This document shows positions 24,884 through 33,383 of a stretch of 64,000 nucleotides of DNA, piece after piece; position 1 is the stretch's first letter; the number at the start of each line of letters is the position of its first letter. The notes under the pieces were generated by a model, which saw only the letters and a program-made list of their open reading frames with translations, had not been told where the DNA came from and did not search any database. This DNA is from UBA288 sp050178135 (GTDB lineage Archaea; Halobacteriota; Methanomicrobia; Methanomicrobiales; Methanospirillaceae), in assembly GCA_050178135.1 (NCBI GenBank), contig JBFXGJ010000007.1, forward strand, positions 12,055 to 76,054, given 5' to 3'. The position numbers and the translations under genes are program-made.

Positions 24884-26027
24884 TCCTGGCAATCCTCCGT
24901 ATGGCATCTGCTGCAATCCGGCACTCTTCATCGGTCGTGAACCAGGATGGGCTGAGCCGGATGCAGCCCTCTCCGCCGTCAATGGCCCTGTGGACCAGGG
25001 GGGCACAGTGGAGCCCCGTCCGGGCGATGACGCCGTAGGCGCGGGCCAGCATGAATCCCACGTCGTCGTTCTGGAGGCCCTTGATATTGAACGCGATGAT
25101 CGGCAGGTCCGGGTGTTCGTTGTAGATGGTGATGTTCTCCTCGTGCTTCAGTTCCCGGACGAAAAACGCGGTCTGCCTCTCCGCCTTTTCCACGATTGAT
25201 GGTATCCCTTCTCTCTCGATGAATTCCACCCCGGCGGCGAGCGCTGCCAGGCCGGGATAGTTGTGCGTCCCGACCTCGAACCGCTCCGGCATCCCGCGGG
25301 GATGGAGGAGCGAGAACGAGTCCGTCCCAGTCCCGCCGAACCGCACGGGTGTGACGTCGTCCGGATCCCGTACGTAGAACCCACCGGTCCCCGGGACGCC
25401 GAGCAGGCCCTTGTGGCCGGTGAAGACGAAGGCATCGACCGGAAGGTCCTTCAGGTTGACAGGAATATGACCAGCGGTCTGCGCCCCGTCCACGATGAAG
25501 TAGACCCCGTGGTCGTGCAGGATCTCCCCGATCGCCCGGATATCCTGCACCGAGCCGAGCACGTTGCTGCCGTGGGTCATGACCATGAGCCGGGTATCGG
25601 GCCGAATGGCCGCTTCGACCGATTCCGGCCAAACAGAACACTGCTCGAAGGGAATGGTGTCCAGCCGAATACGGTGCTGCTGTTCGTACTCGTGGAGTGG
25701 CCGGAGCACGGAGTTGTGGTCCAGCGCCGTGGTGAGGACATGGCATTCTCCCTTAATTCCGGCCAGAAAACCGGATATCAGGACGTTCAGGGAATCTGTC
25801 GCGTTATGGGTGAAGACAAGGTGTTCGGGAGGGTCTCCTCCCAGGAGAGCGGAGAGCCCCTCCCGGGCCCGCGTGATGTAGTCCTCTCCCTGTGTCCCGG
25901 TCGTCCTCCCCGACCCGAAGACAGGGAGAGCGAGGGATTCTGCAATCGCGGCCAGCACCTCCGGCGGTTTCGGCCAGCTGGTCGCGGCATTGTTGAGGTA
26001 GATCAGTGGTTTCGGATCGCGGGCCAT
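24855..26027 (-). CDS. class V aminotransferase, cysteine desulfurase family
   Basis: 390 residues, PLP enzyme. N-terminal IYLNNAATSWPKPPEV, the PLP-binding lysine in FVFTGHKGLLG, and the reactive cysteine in ARTGLHCAPLVH are all present, the last placing it with SufS/Csd-like desulfurases found in anaerobes. It would mobilise sulfur from cysteine or act on a related beta-elimination substrate. No SufBC or IscU scaffold lies nearby. The downstream hypothetical gene overlaps its end. Confidence 0.88.
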   Translation of the reverse strand: MARDPKPLIYLNNAATSWPKPPEVLAAIAESLALPVFGSGRTTGTQGEDYITRAREGLSALLGGDPPEHLVFTHNATDSLNVLISGFLAGIKGECHVLTTALDHNSVLRPLHEYEQQHRIRLDTIPFEQCSVWPESVEAAIRPDTRLMVMTHGSNVLGSVQDIRAIGEILHDHGVYFIVDGAQTAGHIPVNLKDLPVDAFVFTGHKGLLGVPGTGGFYVRDPDDVTPVRFGGTGTDSFSLLHPRGMPERFEVGTHNYPGLAALAAGVEFIEREGIPSIVEKAERQTAFFVRELKHEENITIYNEHPDLPIIAFNIKGLQNDDVGFMLARAYGVIARTGLHCAPLVHRAIDGGEGCIRLSPSWFTTDEECRIAADAIRRIARNANSTVGQA

Positions 26028-26119
26028 CGCGTTCGGAGTATCTGTAACCCTGAGTAAAAAAAAGGTGGTTCCGGATCTACGATGATACCATTATTCCCGG
26101 ATGAACAGACAGGTGTTTT

Positions 26120-26431
26120 ATGGCTGAGATCACTCCCGCGGCCCTCAGGGAGGCGGCAGAGGTGCTGGGGATACAGGACCATGCCAGTCTGAACGAAATC
26201 CGCCAGAAATACCATGAACAGGTCAGGGGTTGGCACCCCGATGTCTCGAAGCATGAACCGGCGGCGGCGCACGAGATGACGATCCGGCTGAAGAAGGCAT
26301 ACGATCTCCTGATCGATTACTGCATGAATTATCCCTTTTCGTTCAGAATCGAGGATCTCGCGAGGGATCTCGAGCAGAGTCCTGCTGATTTCTGGACGGA
26401 GCGGTTCGGTGATGACCCGATCTGGGGGTAA
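26120..26431 (+). CDS. small J-domain protein
   Basis: 103 residues consisting of a J domain and a short tail. The motif HPDVSK sits in the loop after IRQKYHEQVRGW, and LKKAYDLLIDY forms helix III. There is no glycine-rich or zinc domain, so it is a minimal DnaK-stimulating co-chaperone or a degenerate relative. It is encoded apart from dnaK. GACAGGTG just before the ATG may serve as a weak ribosome site. Confidence 0.82.
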   Translation: MAEITPAALREAAEVLGIQDHASLNEIRQKYHEQVRGWHPDVSKHEPAAAHEMTIRLKKAYDLLIDYCMNYPFSFRIEDLARDLEQSPADFWTERFGDDPIWG

Positions 26432-26578
26432 CATCTCACTTCTTCATCACTGGGGTATTCCCAGGCAGCCGCTGACGCGGGGTCCCAGGCAATCATGGAT
26501 GGCTCCGGGAACGTGACGAAGGCCGTGGGGGCGTGCACCCTTCGGAAACGCTATCTCTCGTCCTGAGTATGTTCTCCT

Positions 26579-26908
26579 ATGAAAGTAGGGATCATCCGCT
26601 GCATGATGACCGAGGACATGTGCCCGGGGACCACGGATTTTCTTGTGACACGAGACGGGAAGGGTGCGTTCAAGGATACCGGCCCGGTTGATATTGTCGG
26701 GTTCGTGACGTGCGGTGGGTGCCCCGGAAAGAGAGCCGTACCACGGGCAAAGATGCTCGTGGAGAGGGGAGCCGAAGCGATCGTGTTCGCATCATGCATC
26801 AGCAGGGGAAATCCGATAGGGTACCCCTGCCCGCATTATGCCGATATGAGAGATTGCGTGATGAAAGCGGTCGGACCTGATACAAAAATAATTGAATGGA
26901 CACACTAA
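26579..26908 (+). CDS. CGGC-domain predicted metal-binding protein
   Basis: 109 residues. The family-defining CGGCPGK motif is preceded by GFVT, and further conserved cysteines occur in MCPGTTDF, FASCISRG and YPCPHYADM. CGGC-domain proteins are common in methanogens and clostridia and are predicted to bind metal; the role is unknown. The start has no clear Shine-Dalgarno. Confidence 0.8.
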   Translation: MKVGIIRCMMTEDMCPGTTDFLVTRDGKGAFKDTGPVDIVGFVTCGGCPGKRAVPRAKMLVERGAEAIVFASCISRGNPIGYPCPHYADMRDCVMKAVGPDTKIIEWTH

Positions 26909-27224
26909 ATCGGAGAGTACCTTTTCTGAAACGGCCAGCACCCAATATCCCGGACTCTCGCGGAAAGGACGCGATCATCGAGCCCGTGGTGAAAATCCCG
27001 GTCATTCCCGCGGGTGATCGGGCCGCCACATCCCGGCGTTCTCGTCGGTTCAGGCCCGTTCGAGGGGGGGCGATCAGGGCCACCTTTTCGTCCCGCAGGT
27101 GACCGGAGCTCGGGGGGTCAGAGGGGAGCCAGTCCGAAAGCAATACTCCGGGGGGGAAATGGCGAATCGAGGGAGACGTTTGGCATCACCCTTTCGCCGG
27201 AACGCAGACACAGGCACGAGGGCG
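26909..27224. other. gene-poor stretch before the histidine kinase remnant
   Basis: About 316 bases without a convincing gene. Open frames here have no recognisable features. The expected sensor and dimerisation part of the decayed kinase downstream could have been here but is not readable. Confidence 0.35.
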
Positions 27225-27745
27225 CATTCGGTCACTTTCCCCGCCATGGTCGCTGACCTTCTTCCCGGGAGACGATATCGATCGTGGTTTCGAGGATTCT
27301 CTCGCCGTCACACGGTTGGCACACCCTCAAGCCAGCATCCTCGCGAGCGTGGAACGCCACCACGACGTCCTGTTCCGCGGGGCAGGGGAGGTACCCCCTA
27401 TCAACTCTATACCGGGAGGAATGGCCGACCCTTTCCGGCTCGAGCAGGTCTTCTCGAACCGGGTCAACAACGCAATCACGTTCCACCAGCTGGACCAACC
27501 GCTCCGGATTCATAGCGGCGCACGGAGTTCGGACAGTTTCAAGGAGTTCCGATGAGCGATAACAAGATCGGGACCGCGCCCTTTTTCATGACCGGGTCTT
27601 GCTGGTCTTCCCGCACCTCCAGAAGAAGGAGACTGGCCCCGAAAGGGGGATCGTCCACAAAATCGCCAATCGGATCATTGACCGGCATACGGGAGAAGAG
27701 GCAGCCTTCTTCACCCCGCCCGCCGCGAAATCGGAGAAGCCAGCG
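27225..27745 (+). pseudogene. decayed histidine kinase C-terminal region
   Basis: Fragments of one kinase are spread over three frames. A helix-like AMVADLL is followed, in another frame from about 27265, by HPQASILASVERHHDVLF and the N-box remnant DPFRLEQVFSNRVNNAI. That frame ends at TGA 27553-27555; immediately after, another frame reads SDNKIGTAP (G1-box DNGIGIAP). After a run of five T at about 27582-27586 a third frame reads FHDRVLLVFPHLQ and GIVHKIANRIIDRHTGEE, corresponding to the F and G2 boxes. The order matches the intact kinase at 11488-14325. At least two frameshifts and several altered catalytic residues make it nonfunctional. Confidence 0.75.
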
Positions 27746-27849
27746 GTCGAGGCACCAGCTTCGCAGTTTATCGTAGAGCCGGGCGACGTCGGGATATCGC
27801 CCCCTCAGAAGATGCCCTGGTCGTGGCGTCGACAGGGCATTCTCCGCCT

Positions 27850-30543
27850 CTACCAGAAGTGTCGGGTCTGGACAAACTGCCGTTCGGCCTTCAGGATCTG
27901 CCGGTAGAACTCGTCCCCTTCAGCGAGTGTGCCCAGGATTCGGGATGCGTGCTCTGGCCCGACCCCCCGGCCCGAGAGCGCGATCACCGCCTTCTTCCCG
28001 CTCGACAGCACGATGTTCGCGTTCCGCAGCAGGCGCTTCTCGACCTCGCGCTCCTCGGGAGTCTTCGTCTTACGGTTCGCCATCGCGTAGAGCGGCTCGT
28101 CCCAGGGCTTGAGGGCGGCGACCAGGCGAGCAGAGCAGACGGGGCACTGGGGGCGCTGGTCCACGCGCGAGACACGGGTCTTCACCTTCCATCGCCGGCA
28201 GTTCATACAGCAGAGCACGACCTCGGAGTCGTCGATCCTTCGTCTCACAGTCGCCAGGATCGCGGTGTCGGCCGACTCGGGCGGCACCAGGTCACGCGAC
28301 GAGAAGAGGCCGGACGCGCCGAGGAGCGAAACCTGCGTCGTCACGACCTCGACGGACCCGTCGCGAACAGCGGTCACGATGGCCGCGGCGCTCTCCACGT
28401 CCATGTAGTTCTCGAAGAGCTCCCGGTAGGTCTCCTGCTGGACGACGGTCCGATCGAAGAGGTCGGAGAGGCGATGGATCGAGATCCGCTCGTAGTCGGC
28501 GTCGGGGTCGATCGCCCCGAACTTCTTCGCCACCTGGACCAGTTTCCACTTGTACAGCGCTGTCCGCTTCAGCCCGATCTCCAGGAGACCCCGTATGTGC
28601 GCCGGGTCGAGTGAGAGGAGGGTCTCCTCGACATCGACCGCGCGGAGCGACTTCGGCAGCCTGAGTAGGCACCGGTAGGCATCGATCTCGATCCCGACGG
28701 TCGTCCCGTACCGGGCCGAGATGAGGAGCGAAAGGACACGAGCGAGCACCTCGTTTGCCCGGTGGCCTCCGCAGACGTTGCAGACCACTCCTTCGTCCGC
28801 GTTTTCGAGGGTGATCGTCTGGTCGGTCGGGATGACCGAGCGGTTCCGGTCCATCTCGTCGAGAACATGCTCTGCGTACCGGACCGCTCGCCGGCTCTCG
28901 ACATAGTCGCCGATCCGACGGGTCCGGCGGAGGGCCCCGACCTCCTGGGCGATCGCAAAGGGGACGGGGATCTGCTCGCCTTCCCAGCTCGGGAGCTCTC
29001 CCTTGGCGCGCCGGGCCGGCTCGACCGTGATCCGGTCCTCCTCGATCTCGAGGACGCGCCAGAGCTGCCCCTTGGTGATGAAGACCGAGCCGGGGTGGAT
29101 CGTGCCGACCACGAACGACTCGTCCAGGGTCCCGACAGTCCGCCGCGAGGCGAGGTCGAAGACCCGGACCTTGCGCTCGTCGTGGATCATCGAGAGGTTC
29201 CCCATCAGGTACCGCCGGGCCCGGGAGGTCGTGACCAGGCGATCACCGTCGAGTCGAACCAGCCGATGGTCGGCCATCTCGGCCACGACGTGGTCGAGGA
29301 GGGGGCCGTGATCGGAGAAGACCGCAGTCCCGGCGAGGATGGTGCGGACCTGGGCGAGCTCGATCTCACCGTGCTCGACCGCGAGTGCCGCCACCTGGTT
29401 CGCCAATACGTCGGCCGCGTCGTACGGGATCCGTACCGGCTCGAGTTCGCCGTCCATAGCGCGCCGCACGATCACCCCGGACTCGAGGAGGTCGTCGAAG
29501 CCGGTCGCGAGCACCGTGCCCCGCGAGACGGCGGCCAAGCGGTGACCCGCGCGCCCGACCCGCTGGACCAGCCGGGCGACCTCGCGCGGCGATCCAAACT
29601 GGACGACGTGCTCGACGTGCCCGATATCGATCCCCAGTTCCATCGAGGAGGTGCAGATCAGGGTGCCGAGTTCGCCTTTCTTGAACCGCTCCTCGGCGTC
29701 GATCCGGACCTCGCGCGAGAGCGACCCGTGGTGGACCTCGACGTCGCCCCGCCGGAAGAGGGCGTGCCCGAGAGCTTCGGCCGTCACCCGGGTGTTGGTG
29801 AAGACCAGGTTCGAACCGGAGGGGTCAAGGGCCCGCTCGACGCACGTCGCCTGGGTTTCAAACCGGTCCCCCGCATAGACGACTCCGAGGTCCAGGGACT
29901 TGGCGACAGGCACGGCGACCACCCGGCAGGGACGGTTCGGGCCGCAGAGGAACCGCCCGACCTCCTCGGGGTTGCCGACCGTCGCCGAGAGCCCGATCCG
30001 CTGGAACTCGCCCGCGTAGGTCCGGACCCGCTCGAGCGCGACCGAGAGCTGGGCCCCGCGCTTGGAACCGGCGAGCTCGTGGATCTCGTCGACGATCATA
30101 TACCGGACCCCCGCCAGGTGCTTTCGAAGGGTCTTGCCCATGAAGAGCGCCTGGAGGGACTCGGGGGTCGTGATCAACAGGTCGGGAGGGTGGAGGGCTT
30201 GCTTGCGCCGTTCGGCCGCGGGGGTGTCTCCGTGGCGGACGCCCACCCGGAGCCCGAGGGCCGCGCACCACCACTCCATCCGGGCGAGGATGTCCCGGTT
30301 GAGGGCCCGGAGCGGGGTGACGTAGATCGCCGAGAAGCCGGTGCCCGTCGAGTGAAGGAGGCCATGAAAGACCGGAAGCATCGCCGACTCGGTCTTGCCG
30401 GTCCCCGTTGGCGCGATCAGGAGCAGGTGCCGGCCGGCAATCACCTCAGGGACGGCCAGCTCCTGCGCCTCGGAGAGCCCGGTAAATCCCCGTTCGGCGA
30501 TTGTCTGGCGTATCCGGGGGTCGAGGTGGTCGAGCGCGGTCAT
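27850..30543 (-). CDS. Lhr-family DEAD/DEAH box helicase
   Basis: 897 residues. Superfamily 2 motifs are in order: LLLIAPTGTGKTESA (I), VTPLRAL (Ia), ITTPESLQ, VDEIHEL (II), LSATVGNP (III), FTNTRVTAE (IV), TSSMELGIDIG (V) and QRVGRAGHR (VI). They are followed by a winged-helix/Lhr core and a C-terminal cysteine ribbon CCMNCRRWK / CPVCSARL. Such helicases act in archaeal DNA repair and on forks. Its ATG overlaps the phosphoesterase stop as ATGA, forming a three-gene operon with the RPA-associated protein. Confidence 0.93.
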   Translation of the reverse strand: MTALDHLDPRIRQTIAERGFTGLSEAQELAVPEVIAGRHLLLIAPTGTGKTESAMLPVFHGLLHSTGTGFSAIYVTPLRALNRDILARMEWWCAALGLRVGVRHGDTPAAERRKQALHPPDLLITTPESLQALFMGKTLRKHLAGVRYMIVDEIHELAGSKRGAQLSVALERVRTYAGEFQRIGLSATVGNPEEVGRFLCGPNRPCRVVAVPVAKSLDLGVVYAGDRFETQATCVERALDPSGSNLVFTNTRVTAEALGHALFRRGDVEVHHGSLSREVRIDAEERFKKGELGTLICTSSMELGIDIGHVEHVVQFGSPREVARLVQRVGRAGHRLAAVSRGTVLATGFDDLLESGVIVRRAMDGELEPVRIPYDAADVLANQVAALAVEHGEIELAQVRTILAGTAVFSDHGPLLDHVVAEMADHRLVRLDGDRLVTTSRARRYLMGNLSMIHDERKVRVFDLASRRTVGTLDESFVVGTIHPGSVFITKGQLWRVLEIEEDRITVEPARRAKGELPSWEGEQIPVPFAIAQEVGALRRTRRIGDYVESRRAVRYAEHVLDEMDRNRSVIPTDQTITLENADEGVVCNVCGGHRANEVLARVLSLLISARYGTTVGIEIDAYRCLLRLPKSLRAVDVEETLLSLDPAHIRGLLEIGLKRTALYKWKLVQVAKKFGAIDPDADYERISIHRLSDLFDRTVVQQETYRELFENYMDVESAAAIVTAVRDGSVEVVTTQVSLLGASGLFSSRDLVPPESADTAILATVRRRIDDSEVVLCCMNCRRWKVKTRVSRVDQRPQCPVCSARLVAALKPWDEPLYAMANRKTKTPEEREVEKRLLRNANIVLSSGKKAVIALSGRGVGPEHASRILGTLAEGDEFYRQILKAERQFVQTRHFW

Positions 30544-31307
30544 CCCGCTCGTTCCTCCTCTCCATCCTCATCGGGGGGTGCGAGAGCCGCGATCGGCCCA
30601 AGGAGGGTGCCATCCGCAAGCAAGATCTCGACGGTCTCTTTCTTCAGGCAGCGCGAGACCGGGCTCGAGGGATCGGCCACGATCCTTCGCACGTCGTATC
30701 CGGCGAGCTCGTTGAACGCGGGGACAAAGAGCGCCCGGGTCGGCCGCTCGGTCGCGGGTAAACCGAGGCAGGGGCCGTCGAGTTTCCCCACCAGGTACGC
30801 CGGTGCCCGCAGGGCGCACCCGACCTCGTCCTGGATTGCCGCGAGCGGATGGTGGTGGCCGACGAGCACCAGGTGACCCGCGAGGCAGGGAGCCGGCAGG
30901 GTATGACCATGAAGGTAGCCGACACCGTCGACCACGACCCCGGTCCGCTCCGCCAGTTCGTCCGGCTGGAGGAGCCGCTCGATCCCGGGGTCGTGGTTGC
31001 CGGGCACGACCAGGAGGGGGGCGCGAGCACGGAACGCGGCGAGCACTTCGGGGAGCTCGCGCCACTCCTGCCGCGTGGTGAATGGGACCGACTGCTTGAC
31101 ATCGCCGAGCAGGAGGAGGCGATCCGGCCGCACCCGGTCGACCAGATCGGTCACCCGCTGCATCCTCTCAAAGGACCGGCTCGAGAAGTGCCACCCGTGC
31201 CGCTCGAGGTCCGACTCGATCCCGAAGTGGAGGTCGGCGACGACCAGGGTCCGCTCCGTGTTCACGACCAAGGCCGCCGGCCCCTCGGCGAGAAATTCGA
31301 CCCTCAT
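30540..31307 (-). CDS. calcineurin-like metallophosphoesterase, RPA-associated type
   Basis: 255 residues. The metal ligands are in VVADLHFGIE, LLLLGDVKQ, VPGNHDPGIE and VGHHHPL. It belongs to the archaeal MJ0037-like group that in haloarchaea is co-encoded with RPA and RPA-associated protein (named rpe there). Substrate is unknown; a nucleic-acid phosphodiester is plausible. Both ends overlap neighbours by four bases, so it is tightly coupled to the Rpap-like gene upstream and the Lhr gene downstream. Confidence 0.88.
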   Translation of the reverse strand: MRVEFLAEGPAALVVNTERTLVVADLHFGIESDLERHGWHFSSRSFERMQRVTDLVDRVRPDRLLLLGDVKQSVPFTTRQEWRELPEVLAAFRARAPLLVVPGNHDPGIERLLQPDELAERTGVVVDGVGYLHGHTLPAPCLAGHLVLVGHHHPLAAIQDEVGCALRAPAYLVGKLDGPCLGLPATERPTRALFVPAFNELAGYDVRRIVADPSSPVSRCLKKETVEILLADGTLLGPIAALAPPDEDGEEERAG

Positions 31308-32059
31308 GCGATCCGGATCAGCCCCCGGCGGGGCATGTAGCAGTCACCCTCCTCGAGGAGTCCGGAGAGCACCTCCTCGACCTCCGCTTTCGAGCGCCCT
31401 TTCTTCGTTCCAAGGGCGAGGAGATCCTCCACGGTGACCCCATCGCGTCCGCCGGCCTCGATCTGCTCGAGGAGGAGGTCGGCAAGATCATGATCGGCGG
31501 CCCCAACCGGAACCGAGCCCGGGGGCGGCAGGACGTCCAGAGCCCGAAGGACCATCGCACGGAGCTCCGTGACCGTCGCAGGGGTCACGCCGTAGGCCGC
31601 GATCGCCGCGTCGGCAAGGGGGTCCTCACCGTCCCCCCGGAGACGGGCGAGCACCGACTCGAGCCGCGCGGCAGAGAGGTCCGCGGTCCGGACCACCCAC
31701 CGGTCCCGAGTTGCACGGTCGACCGGCACCACCGAGAGCGGTCGGACCGTCGAACCGTTTCGCCCCCACTCGGTGTACCCGAGCACGGCGAGGAATGCCG
31801 GCGGGGTGACCGCGGCAAGGACAGCGAGCATCTCGGGCTCGCGGCCGGTCGCACGGACGAGGAAGACACCGGTCGGGTCGGCGACCCGTGCCGTCACGGC
31901 GGTGCGGGCGTCGCCGGAGAGCGCCGTGAACGCCCCGACCAGGTAGACGAGGTGGACGCAGGCGCCAGACGGGGTCAGCAGGCAGTCCTGACCCCCGTGC
32001 TGGATCCCCGTCGTCGCCCGCTCGAGTTCCCCTGCAAAGACCCGCGCCGCCGCCTCCAC
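31304..32059 (-). CDS. RPA-associated protein (COG3390/Rpap-like)
   Basis: 251 residues from a GTG at 32059. The N-terminal half matches haloarchaeal RPA-associated proteins: ARVFAGELERATTG, then VYLVGAFTAL, then TARVADPTGVFLVRA, then PPAFLAVLGYTEWG and RPLSVVPVDRATRDRWVVRT, an OB-fold-like order. The C-terminus looks like a winged helix (VEEVLSGLLEEGDCYMPRRG). Rpap proteins partner single-stranded DNA-binding RPA. RPA itself is not in this window. It begins an operon with the phosphoesterase and Lhr helicase. Confidence 0.75.
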   Translation of the reverse strand: MEAAARVFAGELERATTGIQHGGQDCLLTPSGACVHLVYLVGAFTALSGDARTAVTARVADPTGVFLVRATGREPEMLAVLAAVTPPAFLAVLGYTEWGRNGSTVRPLSVVPVDRATRDRWVVRTADLSAARLESVLARLRGDGEDPLADAAIAAYGVTPATVTELRAMVLRALDVLPPPGSVPVGAADHDLADLLLEQIEAGGRDGVTVEDLLALGTKKGRSKAEVEEVLSGLLEEGDCYMPRRGLIRIA

Positions 32060-32407
32060 CGCTCTCTCTTCCCTCCGCCTATCGCTGTAGTGATCTTACC
32101 CCGGAAGGGTTTCAATTCGTCGATGTCGGCACCGGGCACCCCTCCCCCACCCCGATCGGAGAACCGAAATGGGTTTGAATGGTCCATCCCGCCTTTGCTG
32201 TCCAATGGCGGAGGGGGGGGGGACACCCTGCGTCTCCGCATGGTACCGGCCCTCGTTGGAGGGAGACCGGGGTGCCCTCTCGGCCCCTGGCTCAGGGTCC
32301 AGGCAGTGCCGGCCAGATCCAACCATGGCGCCCTCCCGATCTCCAGACCTGCACTCGTGAAGAGATCAAACCTTTGATGGACACGGAGGGCGAAGAAGTA
32401 CCCACGC
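32060..32407. other. divergent intergenic region between Rpap operon and rfcS
   Basis: About 348 bases that must hold the promoters of two divergent replication-related transcription units. There is a G-rich tract (GGAGGGGGGGGG) at about 32205-32220. No gene is supported in any frame. Confidence 0.45.
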
Positions 32408-33376
32408 ATGGAGACCGACCACACCATCTGGATCGAGCGGTACCGGCCGGCCATCCTCGCCGATATCGTCGGCCAGGACGAGATCGTCGAGCGGCTCCAG
32501 AGTTACGTCCGGAGCGGGAGCCTGCCGCACCTCCTCTTCACGGGCACGGCCGGCGTGGGCAAGACGACAGCGGCTGTCGCCCTCGCAAAGGAGTTCTTCG
32601 GCGACACGTGGCAGATGAACTTCCGCGAGCTGAACGCCTCGGACGAACGCGGGATCGACGTCGTTCGAAACCAGATCAAGGAGTTCGCAAGGACGAGCCC
32701 GCTCGGGGGGGCCGACTTCAAGATCCTCTTCCTGGACGAAGCGGACGCGCTCACCCCTGATGCACAGGCCGCACTCCGGCGGACGATGGAGACCTACGCG
32801 CGCTCCTGCCGGTTCATCCTCTCGTGCAACTACTCCTCGAAGATCATCGACCCGATCCAGAGCCGGTGTGCGATCTACCGGTTCCGGCCACTCGGTGCCG
32901 AGGCGATCGCGACCGAAGTGCGACGGATCGCCGCCAGCGAGGGGCTCACCCTGGACGACGAAGCGATCCAGGCGATCGCCTACGTGGCGCAGGGCGACAT
33001 GCGGCGCGCGATCAACGCGCTCCAGGGTGCCGCGATCACCTCGCCGGAGATCGACGCACCGATGGTCTACGCGACGACGGCCACCGCCCGGCCGGAAGAG
33101 ATCACCGAGCTGCTCCGACTCCTGGTCAGCCAGGACTTCGAGGCGGCCGAAGGGCTGCTCACCCAGCTGATGCACGACCGGGGGATCGCTCCAAGCGAAC
33201 TGCTCGGTCAGTGCTACCGAGCCCTGGTCCGCCTGCCCATGCACCGGGCACTCAAGGTCGAGATGATCGACCACCTCGGCGAGGCCGACTTCCGGCTTTC
33301 CGAGGGAGGGAATCCCGAACTCCAGATGGAGGCCCTCCTCGCACGGTGCGTCCTCTCCGCCGGGCGGTACAGCTAG
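32408..33376 (+). CDS. rfcS: replication factor C small subunit
   Basis: 322 residues, AAA+ clamp loader. Motifs are IERYRPAILADIVGQDEI, Walker A FTGTAGVGKTTAA, RELNASDERGIDVVR, Walker B ILFLDEADALT, and the arginine finger in IQSRCAIYRF. RfcS with RfcL loads PCNA on primed DNA. No intein is present. It lies eight bases upstream of mcm and is probably co-transcribed with it. Confidence 0.97.
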   Translation: METDHTIWIERYRPAILADIVGQDEIVERLQSYVRSGSLPHLLFTGTAGVGKTTAAVALAKEFFGDTWQMNFRELNASDERGIDVVRNQIKEFARTSPLGGADFKILFLDEADALTPDAQAALRRTMETYARSCRFILSCNYSSKIIDPIQSRCAIYRFRPLGAEAIATEVRRIAASEGLTLDDEAIQAIAYVAQGDMRRAINALQGAAITSPEIDAPMVYATTATARPEEITELLRLLVSQDFEAAEGLLTQLMHDRGIAPSELLGQCYRALVRLPMHRALKVEMIDHLGEADFRLSEGGNPELQMEALLARCVLSAGRYS

Positions 33377-33383
33377 CGGGGGC

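Noticed and set aside
22762..27849. Possible mobile element
   Set aside because: Gene decay is evident but I found no transposase, integrase or terminal inverted repeats.
28762..30876. 704-codon open frame opposite the Lhr helicase
   Set aside because: Antisense shadow; the helicase motifs on the other strand are complete and ordered.
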